DNA from: Chryseobacterium indologenes
GTDB lineage: Bacteria > Bacteroidota > Bacteroidia > Flavobacteriales > Weeksellaceae
Direction of reading: 5' to 3'
Assembly (NCBI GenBank): GCA_002439165.1
Contig: DJTE01000033.1
Location: forward strand, 1-64,000
DNA length: 64,000 nt
The position numbers were made by a program, and so were the translations under genes. The notes under the pieces were generated by a model. That model searched no databases. It had not been told where the DNA came from and was given only the letters and a program-made list of their open reading frames with translations. This document shows positions 8,769 to 17,613 of this stretch, piece after piece (within the stretch, counting starts at the first letter, position 1; each line of letters begins with the position of its first letter).

Positions 8769-10484
8769 ATGACAACATTAGAAAAGGCGAAACTTTGGTT
8801 AAGCGATACATTCGATAAAGAAACAAGAGATGCGGTACAGCTGTTAATTGACAGCAATTCTCCGGATCTGGAAGATTCTTTTTACAGAGAACTTGAATTC
8901 GGAACAGGAGGAATGAGAGGAATTATGGGGGTAGGAACCAACCGTTTAAACAAATATACATTAGGTCAGGCAACTCAGGGATTGGCAAATTATATGCTGG
9001 CCCAGTTTAAAGGCGAAGAAATTAAAGTGGCTATTGCCTATGATGTCCGTAACAATTCAAAAGAATTCGGAAAGCTGGTGGCAGATGTTTTAACGGCAAA
9101 CGGAATCAAAGTACTGCTTTTCAAAGATCACAGACCGACTCCGGAACTTTCCTTTACCGTACGTGATAAAAAATGTAACGGAGGAATCGTACTGACGGCT
9201 TCTCACAACCCGCCTGAATACAACGGTTATAAAGTATACTGGAATGACGGGGCACAGATCGTACCGCCTAATGATGAAGCGATTATCAGTGAAGTATATT
9301 CCGTGAAATTCGACGAAATCAAATTCAACGGAAATGATGACCTGATCGAATGGATCGGAGAAGAACAGGACGACGTTTACATCGACGCCTGTATTGAAAA
9401 TTCAACCTATCAGAATGTAGGAAAAGAAAACCTGAATATTGTTTTCACTTCCATCCACGGAACAACCTATACAACCATTCCTAAGGCTCTGGAAAAAGCA
9501 GGATTCAAAAAAATTGACCTGGTAAGAGAACAGATGATCCCGAGCGGAAATTTCCCTACCGTAGACTCTCCGAACCCGGAAGAACCGGCTGCGCTGGAAA
9601 TGGCGATGGATCTTGCGAGAATTACCAATGCCGATATCGTGATCGGAACAGATCCTGATGGCGACAGACTGGGAATTGCCGTAAGAAACCTTGATGGTGA
9701 AATGCAGCTGCTGAACGGGAATCAAACCAATACCATTCTTACCTATTACATACTGAACGAATGGAGAAAGCAGGGAAGAATTACCGGAAAAGAATTCATT
9801 GGCTCTACCATTGTAACTTCCGATATTTTCTTTGATATTGCCCAGAAATTCGGCGTTGAATGTAAAGTGGGACTTACAGGATTCAAATGGATCGGAAAAA
9901 TGATCCGTGAAGCAGAAGGAACCCAGAAATTTGTCTGCGGAGGGGAAGAAAGCTTCGGATTCATGACCGGAGACTTTGTCCGGGATAAAGATTCTTGCGG
10001 AAGTATCCTTTTAGCATGTGAAATCGCCGCATGGTGTAAAGCTAACGGAAAAACAATGTACCAGTATATGATCGAGATCTATGAAGACCTGGGAATGTAT
10101 TACGAAGGACTGATTAATATCGTAAGAAAAGGAAAAGAAGGTGCTGAAGAAATTCAGAATATGATGAAAGACTTCCGTGAAAACCCTCCGAAAGAACTTG
10201 CCGGTTCATTGGTAGAAGAGATCAAAGACTTTAAAGAGCAGACCAGCTTCAGCGTTTCCAGAAATGAAACCAAAGTAATGAACGATATTCCGAAGTCCAA
10301 TGTATTGATTTATTATACACAGGACGGCACAAAAGTCTGCATAAGACCATCAGGAACCGAGCCGAAAATTAAATTTTATGTTTCGGTAAAAGATTCCATC
10401 AATTCCGAAGCAGACTTCAGGGATAAATTAACATCCCTGGAAGCCAAGATCGGAGCTGTTAAAACAGATTTAAAACTGGATTAG
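8769..10484 (+). CDS. Phospho-sugar mutase (phosphoglucomutase/phosphomannomutase family)
   Basis: A 571-residue cytoplasmic alpha-D-phosphohexomutase, which moves a phosphate between C1 and C6 of a hexose and so feeds glycogen, cell-wall and surface-sugar synthesis. All four family landmarks are present. The phosphoserine loop is TASHNPPEYNG with Ser145. The metal-binding loop is GTDPDGDRLG. The sugar-binding loop is GGEESFGF. The C-terminal phosphate-binding loop is RPSGTEPKIKFY. Length matches the long phosphoglucomutase-type branch common in Bacteroidota and Firmicutes. Sugar preference (glucose or mannose) cannot be decided from sequence. It sits 17 bases after the GHKL-like gene and 4 bases before a lipoprotein gene. 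Confidence 0.93.
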   Translation: MTTLEKAKLWLSDTFDKETRDAVQLLIDSNSPDLEDSFYRELEFGTGGMRGIMGVGTNRLNKYTLGQATQGLANYMLAQFKGEEIKVAIAYDVRNNSKEFGKLVADVLTANGIKVLLFKDHRPTPELSFTVRDKKCNGGIVLTASHNPPEYNGYKVYWNDGAQIVPPNDEAIISEVYSVKFDEIKFNGNDDLIEWIGEEQDDVYIDACIENSTYQNVGKENLNIVFTSIHGTTYTTIPKALEKAGFKKIDLVREQMIPSGNFPTVDSPNPEEPAALEMAMDLARITNADIVIGTDPDGDRLGIAVRNLDGEMQLLNGNQTNTILTYYILNEWRKQGRITGKEFIGSTIVTSDIFFDIAQKFGVECKVGLTGFKWIGKMIREAEGTQKFVCGGEESFGFMTGDFVRDKDSCGSILLACEIAAWCKANGKTMYQYMIEIYEDLGMYYEGLINIVRKGKEGAEEIQNMMKDFRENPPKELAGSLVEEIKDFKEQTSFSVSRNETKVMNDIPKSNVLIYYTQDGTKVCIRPSGTEPKIKFYVSVKDSINSEADFRDKLTSLEAKIGAVKTDLKLD

Positions 10485-10488
10485 CAGA

Positions 10489-11397
10489 TTGATGATAAAA
10501 CAAATTATAGCAGTTTGCATACTGTCTGTGGCTGTGGTTTCCTGCAAAAAGGAAGCTGCAGTTTCTGATGTAAAACCGGTAAACGACTCAATTGTTAAAA
10601 GCGAAGTCCGGGAAGATCAGTATAAGCCTGTTGATACTGCCTGTTCTCCTTCCCGCAAAACGGAAGATTATATTACAGCACTTCAGTGGTATCAGGCTAA
10701 AGTTGAGAAAGACCTTACCGCAGGTACTCCGGAACAGAATGACAAAACGTATGAGGACTTTGTTAAAATAAGAGAAAAGTATACGGAATGTCTTACTACC
10801 TTACACAGTGATATTTTGGACAAATATGTCAATTACTATAACTCTGATAAAGACCGCTACGATCTTCCGGATAATGTAAAGAAAGTAGCCGCTGAACTGA
10901 AAAAAGCAGGGCTGGAGTTCAGGGAAGTAGGGGAAGGAATTACCGAGATCTGGAGCGTTCCGGGATATTACCTTCCTGTTTTTAAAGGAAAGGTAACCCC
11001 GGACTATGAGGCATATATCACGCAGATAGCAAAAGAAAACGAAAGCAATTATGCCGCGGACGCAGGGCTGATCATTACCTGGGAAGAATTGGGTGAAAGA
11101 CTGATATTCTGGGAGAATTTTATTAATAAATATCCTAAAAGCAAGCTTTTGAAAACAGTAAGGGAGGACTATCACAATTACCTGTACGACTACCTTTTCG
11201 GAATGGATAATACAATGACCTACGAAAGCGCAGACGGAAAACTATACGATGAAAACATAAAGGAATTCAACAGGATCATAAAAAAATATCCCAATTCCAA
11301 CACGGCAAAAAAAGCCAGAGAACTAATGACCCTTTTTGAAGCACAGATGCCGGCAGATCAGATCCGTGAGAAGATCAATATAGAAAGACAATATTAG
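10489..11397 (+). CDS. Hypothetical lipoprotein with helical repeats
   Basis: A 302-residue lipoprotein with signal sequence ending AVVSC (Cys19). The mature part is acidic and mostly helical. In the second half the phrases FINKYPKSKLLKTV and IIKKYPNSNTAKKARELM recur, each a helix ending with a YPnS turn, which resembles TPR-like or tol-pal-type helical repeats. No enzyme motif is seen. It lies 4 bases after the mutase gene and 21 bases before the aminotransferase gene and is probably part of the same transcript. Its function is unknown. Confidence 0.7.
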   Translation: MMIKQIIAVCILSVAVVSCKKEAAVSDVKPVNDSIVKSEVREDQYKPVDTACSPSRKTEDYITALQWYQAKVEKDLTAGTPEQNDKTYEDFVKIREKYTECLTTLHSDILDKYVNYYNSDKDRYDLPDNVKKVAAELKKAGLEFREVGEGITEIWSVPGYYLPVFKGKVTPDYEAYITQIAKENESNYAADAGLIITWEELGERLIFWENFINKYPKSKLLKTVREDYHNYLYDYLFGMDNTMTYESADGKLYDENIKEFNRIIKKYPNSNTAKKARELMTLFEAQMPADQIREKINIERQY

Positions 11398-11418
11398 TAA
11401 ATTTTAAATAAAAATAAA

Positions 11419-12672
11419 GTGAAAGTTTCAAAATTAGCGGCGAACCTGATCGGTTCAGAAATTGTAAAAATTGGTAATGAAGTAAATGATTTAAAGGCAA
11501 AAGGAGCAGAAATAGCCAATCTTACTATTGGTGACCTCAATTCTAATCTCTATCCTATTCCGGCCCTGCTGAAGGAAGAGATTCAGAAAGCGTATCAGAA
11601 TAATCTGACAAATTATCCGCCTGCCAACGGACTTTTATCTTTAAGAAAAGAAGTTTCAAAAGACCTGAAAAGCAGATGGAACCTGGATTATACACCAAAC
11701 GACATCCTGATTACCGCAGGATCAAGACCGTTGATCTATGCCGTTTATAAAACGATCGTAGATGAAGGGGATAAAGTAGTATATCCAACTCCGTCATGGA
11801 ACAACAACCATTATGCTTACCTTACTTCCGCCAATGCCGTAGAAGTAAAAACAAAACCTGAAACCAACTTCCTTCCGACAGCAGATGATCTGAGACCGCA
11901 TCTGGACGGAGCAGTTCTTCTGGCCCTCTGTTCTCCACTGAATCCTACGGGAACCATGTTTACAAAAGAGCAGCTTTCAGAAATCTGTGAACTGGTGATC
12001 GCTGAAAATAAAAAAAGAGGAGCAGACGAAAAACCTTTATACTTAATGTATGATCAGATCTATTCCAACCTTACTTTTGGGGCAGAACACGTAGATCCGG
12101 TTTCTCTTTTCCCTGAAATGAAAGAATATACCATATACATCGACGGAATCTCCAAATGCCTTGCTGCAACAGGAGTACGTGTAGGATGGGGATTCGGTCC
12201 GGCACACATCATCGATAAGATGAAAGCACTTCTTACGCACGTTGGAGCCTGGGCACCGAAACCGGAGCAGGAAGCAACCGCAAAATTCTATGAAAACCCT
12301 GAAAACGTAAATGTATTCGTAGAAGATTTCAAAGCAAAGCTGGAAGACAGCCTGAAAGTTCTTCACGGAGGAATCCAGGATTTAAAAGCCAAAGGCCTTA
12401 ATGTAGACAGCATCGAACCGATGGGCGCTCTTTATCTTACCATTAAACTGGATTACATCGGAAAAACAAAACCGGACGGATCTGTCATTGAAAACTCTTC
12501 TGATCTCGTATTTTACCTGATCAATGATGCAGGAGTGGCATTAGTTCCATTCTCAGCATTCGGAGAAGAGAAATCAGAGCCGTGGTTCCGGGCTTCCGTA
12601 GGCGGGCTTGCCATTGATGAAATCAAAGTAATGCTTCCGAAACTGGAAAACGCATTGAATAATCTTAAATAG
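11419..12672 (+). CDS. PLP-dependent class I/II aminotransferase
   Basis: A 417-residue fold-type I enzyme with a GTG start. The PLP-binding lysine lies in YIDGISKCLAATGVRVGW at about residue 245. Upstream are the cofactor-holding features: NYPPANG early, TAGSRPLIYA for the phosphate loop, CSPLNPTGTMF with the Asn that contacts PLP, and YDQIYSNL with the Asp and Tyr. The C-terminal RASVGG supplies the substrate-carboxylate Arg. It transfers an amino group between an amino acid and a 2-oxo acid. The substrate cannot be told from sequence; aspartate or aromatic amino acids are typical for the class. A perfect inverted repeat directly after it is its likely terminator. Confidence 0.9.
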   Translation: MKVSKLAANLIGSEIVKIGNEVNDLKAKGAEIANLTIGDLNSNLYPIPALLKEEIQKAYQNNLTNYPPANGLLSLRKEVSKDLKSRWNLDYTPNDILITAGSRPLIYAVYKTIVDEGDKVVYPTPSWNNNHYAYLTSANAVEVKTKPETNFLPTADDLRPHLDGAVLLALCSPLNPTGTMFTKEQLSEICELVIAENKKRGADEKPLYLMYDQIYSNLTFGAEHVDPVSLFPEMKEYTIYIDGISKCLAATGVRVGWGFGPAHIIDKMKALLTHVGAWAPKPEQEATAKFYENPENVNVFVEDFKAKLEDSLKVLHGGIQDLKAKGLNVDSIEPMGALYLTIKLDYIGKTKPDGSVIENSSDLVFYLINDAGVALVPFSAFGEEKSEPWFRASVGGLAIDEIKVMLPKLENALNNLK

Positions 12673-12680
12673 AACCTCCC

Positions 12681-12725
12681 ATACAACAGTGTAATAGTTC
12701 ATTAAGAAGGGTTACACTGTTGTAT
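12681..12725 (+). terminator. Perfect 14-bp inverted repeat, likely terminator
   Basis: ATACAACAGTGTAA at 12681-12694 is repeated exactly as its complement at 12712-12725 around a 17-base loop. It starts 8 bases after the aminotransferase stop. There is no clean T run, so it may act as a mRNA-stabilising hairpin or an intergenic repeat rather than as a classic terminator. Confidence 0.55.
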
Positions 12726-12747
12726 TGCTATATTGTTACATTAAACC

Positions 12748-13452
12748 ATGAATTACCTTAGAAAAGGTTTTATTATACTCACAGGAACCCTTCTGATCTC
12801 CTGTAAAAAAGAAAATTATGTGCTTTACTCTGTTGATAATGCATGTGATTCGGTAGTGATTAACCAGACAGGATATAAGAAGTATCAATTTATCTCCGAA
12901 GACAGGGCATTTGATGCCCGTATTATTAAAGATAAAGACAGCGTGAGAATAATGGAATTGGATAGAGGTCCCAATTCAAAACTCAATAAACTCATTCTGA
13001 AAAATGAACGTGCTTATTATCCGGGATTGATAGACGTAGATTATTTTATCGTCAGAAAAACCGGCGAAAAAGATATAACCCTTTCAGATTCAAAATGGGC
13101 CTTGCTGCCGCACTGCGGAAGTAGTATGGAATTCTTTAAAAGCTTTACATTCAATAAAAAGGAGCACTTATTTGAATTTGACAATGGATATACATATGTT
13201 TTTACCTGTAAAACCAAAGATTCCCTTCATTATAAACTCTATTTAAAAACAATTATAACGGAGAATCCTGAAGTTGAAAGAAAAATGGTCTATGATCCGG
13301 ATTTCGTTTCGGCAGAAGTACAGCTTATCGCATCGAATATGGTGAAAGCTCAGTTTTATGGTATGAAAGTAAAAGACAGTACGCGGATTTATCCTTTCGA
13401 TTACAAATCAGATAAGCCTCAGAATGTATATTTTTACAAATATGAAAAATAA
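12748..13452 (+). CDS. Hypothetical lipoprotein
   Basis: A 234-residue lipoprotein with lipobox LLISC (Cys19) followed by KKENY. The mature part is a beta-rich, charged protein with two Cys in the first half and many Lys/Asp pairs. It shows no motif I recognise. It stands alone between the inverted repeat after the aminotransferase gene and a 164-base spacer before kdsB. The spacer has an imperfect hairpin (CACTT with AAGTG at about 13548-13566) but no clear promoter. The export prediction is firm, the role is unknown. Confidence 0.65.
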   Translation: MNYLRKGFIILTGTLLISCKKENYVLYSVDNACDSVVINQTGYKKYQFISEDRAFDARIIKDKDSVRIMELDRGPNSKLNKLILKNERAYYPGLIDVDYFIVRKTGEKDITLSDSKWALLPHCGSSMEFFKSFTFNKKEHLFEFDNGYTYVFTCKTKDSLHYKLYLKTIITENPEVERKMVYDPDFVSAEVQLIASNMVKAQFYGMKVKDSTRIYPFDYKSDKPQNVYFYKYEK

Positions 13453-13616
13453 TTAAAAGAGTTGAAATTGGTTAATATTGTTTAAACCTTTTTGCAGGAT
13501 CAAAAGTAAATAAGCCTTTTAAACTTAACTACAAAAGCTATTTAACCACTTTAGTGTTTTAAGTGAAAAGGTTGTACAGGTAAAGAACATTACAAAAAAC
13601 AGACAATTAGAAGAAT

Positions 13617-14339
13617 ATGAAAATAATCGCTGTTATTCCCGCAAGATATGAAGCCAGCCGCTTTCCGGGAAAATTGATGCAGAAATTAGGGGAAAGAACC
13701 GTAATCACCACCACTTATCAGAATGTGATAGAAACAGGATTGTTTGATGAGGTTTTTGTAGCCACAGATTCCGGAATTATTTTTGATGAAATTGCTGAAA
13801 ACGGCGGAAAAGCTGTAATGACCGGCCAGCACGAAACAGGTAGCGACCGTATTGCAGAAGCCGTTCAGAATATTGATTGTGATATTGTGATCAATGTACA
13901 GGGAGACGAACCTTTCCTGAAGCTGGAGCCTTTAAAACAGCTGATCGGAGTCTTCCGGGAAGACCATAACCAGGAAATTTCACTGGCTTCCCTAAAAATA
14001 AAGCTGACTGAAAAAGAAGAGATCGATAATCCGAATAACGTAAAAGTAATTACCGATAACAATGGTTTTGCCCTTTATTTTAGCCGCTCTGCCATTCCTT
14101 TTCACAGGGAAATTTCTTATCAGGTAGATTATTTCAAGCACATTGGTGTTTATGCTTTCAGGAAACACGCGCTTCTTCAGTTTTCGAAACTTGAAATGAA
14201 ACCCCTGGAAATATCAGAAAAAATTGAATGCATCCGATACCTGGAATACGGTATGAAGATCAAAATGATAGAAACCAGTTTTGTAGGCGTAGGAATAGAT
14301 ACTCCGGAAGATCTGGAAAAAGCAAGAAAATTAATCTGA
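13617..14339 (+). CDS. kdsB: 3-deoxy-manno-octulosonate cytidylyltransferase (CMP-Kdo synthetase)
   Basis: A 240-residue cytoplasmic enzyme that activates Kdo with CTP to give CMP-Kdo for the lipid A inner core. The family signature is intact: IAVIPARYEASRFPGKL at the N-terminus (nucleotide-binding loop with Arg and Lys), VFVATDSG, MTGQHETGSDRIAEAV, and INVQGDEPFL with the metal-binding Asp. The closing IGVYAFRK and GVGIDTPEDLEKA are also typical. Length equals that of other KdsB proteins. It indicates an LPS-bearing Gram-negative cell. Confidence 0.95.
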   Translation: MKIIAVIPARYEASRFPGKLMQKLGERTVITTTYQNVIETGLFDEVFVATDSGIIFDEIAENGGKAVMTGQHETGSDRIAEAVQNIDCDIVINVQGDEPFLKLEPLKQLIGVFREDHNQEISLASLKIKLTEKEEIDNPNNVKVITDNNGFALYFSRSAIPFHREISYQVDYFKHIGVYAFRKHALLQFSKLEMKPLEISEKIECIRYLEYGMKIKMIETSFVGVGIDTPEDLEKARKLI

Positions 14340-14398
14340 AAAACAGGAAAAATTCCCCGTTTCTGATCATAAATCTCTTTCCCTTTCCTTCCCATCTT

Positions 14399-14429
14399 TT
14401 GCTTTTTTAGTCAATTCCTCTTATATTTG
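14399..14429 (+). promoter_or_regulatory. Bacteroidota-type promoter for the secreted-protein pair
   Basis: TTG at 14399-14401 and TATATTTG at 14422-14429 are 20 bases apart, matching the Bacteroidota consensus (TTG, 19-21 bases, TAnnTTTG). Transcription would start near 14436, some 15 bases before the GTG start of the next gene. Confidence 0.7.
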
Positions 14430-14450
14430 AATGGATAAATAAGTTTATAG

Positions 14451-14849
14451 GTGAAAACCTTATTTTTAACAGGAATATTATTTTGCTGTTCACATCTGCA
14501 AGGACAGGATCTGAATGATAAAAAATTCTATGCCCGGCTCAGGCACAGCTGTATAGCCACAACGAACGGAGTATTGGACAGATACACCTTCATCGTTCTG
14601 GAATTTAAAAATAATCAGCTTTATCCGTCCTATTTAGAGATACCGTCAAAAAAAGAAACCAAAGAAGAGCCGGTAAATTATAGATTTGAAAATAAAATAG
14701 TATATCTTGCAAAGCCAACAGGGGTTAGAGAGGTCCCGGAATTGATTTTTAAGTATGAGAACGGAAATCTTGTACCTCAAAAGAAAAAAGGAGAACCGGA
14801 TCTGGTATTCAGACCTTCTCTGAAATATTACTTTAAAAAAAATAAATGA
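14451..14849 (+). CDS. Small secreted protein of unknown function
   Basis: A 132-residue protein with a GTG start. The N-terminus is a signal peptide that looks cleavable after HLQG (about residue 19). The mature chain is basic and beta-rich, ending in KYYFKKNK. It has a good promoter just upstream, and its stop overlaps the start of the next secreted-protein gene by 4 bases (ATGA), so the two are translated together. I do not recognise the family. Confidence 0.6.
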   Translation: MKTLFLTGILFCCSHLQGQDLNDKKFYARLRHSCIATTNGVLDRYTFIVLEFKNNQLYPSYLEIPSKKETKEEPVNYRFENKIVYLAKPTGVREVPELIFKYENGNLVPQKKKGEPDLVFRPSLKYYFKKNK

Positions 14850-15508
14850 AAAAAATAATATATTTAGTCTTTTTAATCGTTGCCACTTCACTGTATTCCC
14901 AGACTGCAAAGGAAATTATAGATAAAAATATAGAGCTTTCCGGGGGATTAACGAACTGGAAACTTTTAAATTCAGTATTGCTGCAGGGAAAAGTGGTGTT
15001 AGGCATCAAAGATGAATATCCTATAAAAATATACCAGCAGCGCCCGAATCTTACCAAAACAGTTATTACCATCAACGGAAAAGATACAGCGATTGAAGGG
15101 TTTGACGGAACAAAAGGCTATGCAATGAATTATGCCGCCAATAAACTTCAGGAATATGCGGAATATGTACCGGAAAGTTTTGATAACGACTTCATCGACT
15201 GGGAAAGCAAAGGTTTTGAAGCAAAATATCTCGGAAAAGAAAAAGTGGGAGAGATCTACTGCCATAAAGTAGAACTCACAAAAAATGTGAATAAGAACAT
15301 ATACTATTTCGACACTAAAACCTATATGCTTTTAAAAGAGGTGAAAAAAGACGAAACACTGGTATATGCTGATTATAAAAAAGTGGGAAATCTTCTGATG
15401 CCTTTCAAAATAGAATCCTCAAGTACTAAAAAAGACGGAGATTATGTGATGCTTTTGAACAGGATAGATGTCAATAAAGTGTTTCCGGCAAATATTTTTA
15501 AGTTTTAA
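14846..15508 (+). CDS. Periplasmic lipoprotein-sorting-like (LolA/LppX-fold) protein
   Basis: A 220-residue protein with signal peptide ending LYSQ (about residue 19). The mature part begins TAKEIIDKNIELSGG, has the pattern of a curved single beta-sheet, and includes IEGFDGTKGYAMN, GEIYCHKVELTKN and YYFDTKTYMLLKEV. This is the usual layout of outer-membrane lipoprotein-sorting-like proteins, in which a hydrophobic cavity carries lipid or lipoprotein through the periplasm. It overlaps the preceding small secreted-protein gene by 4 bases. The cargo is unknown; the fold assignment is by sequence pattern. Confidence 0.65.
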   Translation: MKKIIYLVFLIVATSLYSQTAKEIIDKNIELSGGLTNWKLLNSVLLQGKVVLGIKDEYPIKIYQQRPNLTKTVITINGKDTAIEGFDGTKGYAMNYAANKLQEYAEYVPESFDNDFIDWESKGFEAKYLGKEKVGEIYCHKVELTKNVNKNIYYFDTKTYMLLKEVKKDETLVYADYKKVGNLLMPFKIESSSTKKDGDYVMLLNRIDVNKVFPANIFKF

Positions 15509-15549
15509 CGGAAGAAATAACGCAGCCCGGCTGCTTAAAATCGATAAAA

Positions 15550-16125
15550 ATGAAAAAGATGTTCTTGCTGCTGCTTTCATTTGTAGCATTTTTACAAAAC
15601 TGCACCAATCAGAAAAGTGAAATTTCTCAGGCTAAAACCAAAGAACTTATGGGAAAAACAATATATGATTTCAAGGTGGAAAGCCTTGACGGAAACGAAA
15701 TCAACTTTGCCGATTTCAAAGGAAAGAAGATCCTTATTGTAAATACAGCTTCAGAGTGCGGGTTTACCCCTCAATACGCAGATCTGGAGAAAGTATATGA
15801 AGAGCATAAAGAAAAACTGGTGATTGTAGGTTTTCCTGCCAACAATTTCGGAGGTCAGGAACCGGGAACCAATACTGAAATCGGGGCTTTCTGCCAGAAA
15901 AATTATGGAGTAACATTCCCGATGGCTGCAAAAGTTTCCGTAAAAGGGGACGATACAGCTCCTATCTTTAAATACCTTACGGAAAAAGAACTCAATGGGG
16001 TAAAAAACACCACCATTCTCTGGAACTTTACCAAATTCCTGATCGATGAAAACGGAAAACTGGTGGATACATTCGTCAGCACCACAAAACCGACAGACGA
16101 AGCTATTACAAAGTATCTGAAATAA
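15550..16125 (+). CDS. Glutathione-peroxidase-family thiol peroxidase (lipoprotein)
   Basis: A 191-residue enzyme carrying a lipoprotein signal with lipobox FLQNC (Cys18), so it should be envelope-anchored. The peroxidatic site is NTASECGFTPQY with Cys70, a Cys in place of the selenocysteine of animal enzymes. FPANNFGGQEPGTN provides the conserved Gln, and WNFTKFLID the conserved Trp and Asn. Such enzymes reduce H2O2 and lipid hydroperoxides, usually with thioredoxin as donor in bacteria. It stands 41 bases after the preceding gene and is followed by a spacer with a strong inverted repeat. Confidence 0.92.
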   Translation: MKKMFLLLLSFVAFLQNCTNQKSEISQAKTKELMGKTIYDFKVESLDGNEINFADFKGKKILIVNTASECGFTPQYADLEKVYEEHKEKLVIVGFPANNFGGQEPGTNTEIGAFCQKNYGVTFPMAAKVSVKGDDTAPIFKYLTEKELNGVKNTTILWNFTKFLIDENGKLVDTFVSTTKPTDEAITKYLK

Positions 16126-16453
16126 CAGAAAAAATAAACGTTTAGTTCAATTCAGACTCCGCTCAGTATGACAAACTACAATACACTTAGTATTAGAAAT
16201 GTCATATTGAGCGGAGTTAATTATTTTCAGATTTAGATCACTAAATATTTCCGAAAATACATCTCTGAAACACAGTTTCTTAGTATTACTTTGCTAAGTT
16301 TACGGCCTTGTTTCTCTTAAAAACACTTTGTTGTTATTCATCTTTGTATAGCATTGCGATTTAAAAAAAAACGCTCAACTTTCACACCGGATTTTTAAAT
16401 ATCATAACTTATAAAACTTCCCCCCTCCCTTTTCCAGCTTCCAACTCATAGCA
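16126..16453. other. 328-base convergent spacer
   Basis: No gene is seen here. The first third carries the inverted repeat at 16156-16217 described separately. The remainder is AT-rich with a run of nine A near 16362 and no promoter or RNA gene I can support. The flanking genes converge on it. Confidence 0.6.
16156..16217. repeat. 18-bp inverted repeat between convergent genes
   Basis: ACTCCGCTCAGTATGACA at 16156-16173 faces TGTCATATTGAGCGGAGT at 16200-16217. They are complementary except for one G-T type pair, with a 26-base loop. There is no T run. The core TGTCAT-TTGAGCGGAGT resembles the TGTCATTCTGAGCG-type dispersed palindromes known from many bacterial genomes, so it may be a mobile palindromic repeat that also serves as a bidirectional terminator between two converging genes. 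Confidence 0.7.
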
Positions 16454-17110
16454 TCACTCCGCTTTCTTTTCCGCAAAGCAAAAAATATTCCCCAGCTTAA
16501 TACTGGAATATCCATTACTCTTTATTTTGGAAGAATTAATCATCGCTTTGGCCAGAATATCAGTAGGAAGCGGTTTCTGGCTTTCCAGAAGGCCTAATTT
16601 ATTGGCAAATTTAATGATCCTGCTGCCTAATACTTCACCGGTTCTCGCCGAATCTTTCCGTTCAAGCATTCCGGGTTTAAAAATAGTGATCTTGGTAAAA
16701 TGCAGCTGTTTTACAGCCTCTTCCAGCTCTCCCTTCATTCTGGAATAGAAAATTTTAGAATCCGGACTGGCTCCGTAAGCTGAAACCAGAATATAATCTT
16801 CCACCTCATTTTCTTTGGCGGCTTTGGCAAATTCGTATTGATAATTAAAATCCACTTTCCGTTGGGCTTCCTTGCTGCCGGCATCTTTCAGGGTAGTTCC
16901 CAAACAGGAAAAAACGACATCGCCTTTTACCTGATCCTTCCATTCCCCGGGATTTTCAAAATTCACAACATGTACTTTTAATTTATCATTCTGAATATCA
17001 ACAGGTTTTCTTACGAAAATATCAACTTCTTCAAAATCTTTATCACTGAGTAACTGATTGACCAGATCTTTTCCTGTGGCACCCGTAGCACCGATTACTA
17101 AAGCTTTCAT
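16454..17110 (-). CDS. NAD(P)-binding Rossmann-fold protein (atypical SDR)
   Basis: A 218-residue protein with the dinucleotide-binding motif VIGATGATGKDLV at residues 5-17. FSCLGTTLKDAGS and YILVSAYGA-S with a later Y-S-R-M-K-G (the Tyr-xxx-Lys pair) are typical of the atypical short-chain dehydrogenases related to HTATIP2/CC3 and YbjT. Such proteins bind NADP and may act as oxidoreductases or redox sensors. Substrate unknown. It is alone on the minus strand, with about 130 bases upstream shared with the divergent MmcQ-like gene. Confidence 0.82.
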   Translation of the reverse strand: MKALVIGATGATGKDLVNQLLSDKDFEEVDIFVRKPVDIQNDKLKVHVVNFENPGEWKDQVKGDVVFSCLGTTLKDAGSKEAQRKVDFNYQYEFAKAAKENEVEDYILVSAYGASPDSKIFYSRMKGELEEAVKQLHFTKITIFKPGMLERKDSARTGEVLGSRIIKFANKLGLLESQKPLPTDILAKAMINSSKIKSNGYSSIKLGNIFCFAEKKAE

Positions 17111-17240
17111 AACAATGTGGTTTGATGAAACGATATTTTCTTTCTTAAATTTACTAAATTTGGATCAATAAAAGATCATAAGAAACGGTAAATATCATTA
17201 TATATTACTCATTGCTAATTACCCATTACTCATAAATAAT

Positions 17241-17594
17241 ATGGATGCCAACGAAATTCTGGACTACTGTCTTGCCAAAAAAGGAGTTACTGAAACATTT
17301 CCTTTTGATAATGAAACTCTCGTTATGAAAGTCGGAACCAAAATGTTCCTGCTGATGCCCCTGGAAAAACAGCCTTTGAGTATTAATGTGAAAACAGATC
17401 CCGAGTGGAGCGCTGAACTCCGCGAGCAGTATCCGCAGATTACCGGAGCATTTCATATGAATAAAACCCACTGGAATTCTGTAATGACAGACGGGCTGAA
17501 AAGAGAGCTGGTCTTTAAAATGATAGATCAGTCCTACGAGCTGGTATTTAAGTCCTTAACCAAAAAAGATCAGAACATAATAAATAATTCTTAA
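17241..17594 (+). CDS. MmcQ/YjbR family protein
   Basis: A 117-residue cytoplasmic protein matching the MmcQ/YjbR family. It opens with EILDYCLAKKGVTETFPF, has ETLVMKVGTKMFLL in the middle, and NKTHWNSV in the second half, the usual conserved stretch. The family has a double-wing, CyaY-like fold and is thought to bind DNA, but no function is proven. The 20 bases before the start are made of repeats of an ATTACTCATT-like unit. The DUF3857 gene follows 19 bases downstream. Confidence 0.88.
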   Translation: MDANEILDYCLAKKGVTETFPFDNETLVMKVGTKMFLLMPLEKQPLSINVKTDPEWSAELREQYPQITGAFHMNKTHWNSVMTDGLKRELVFKMIDQSYELVFKSLTKKDQNIINNS

Positions 17595-17613
17595 AAAAAA
17601 CGAAACTGATACC

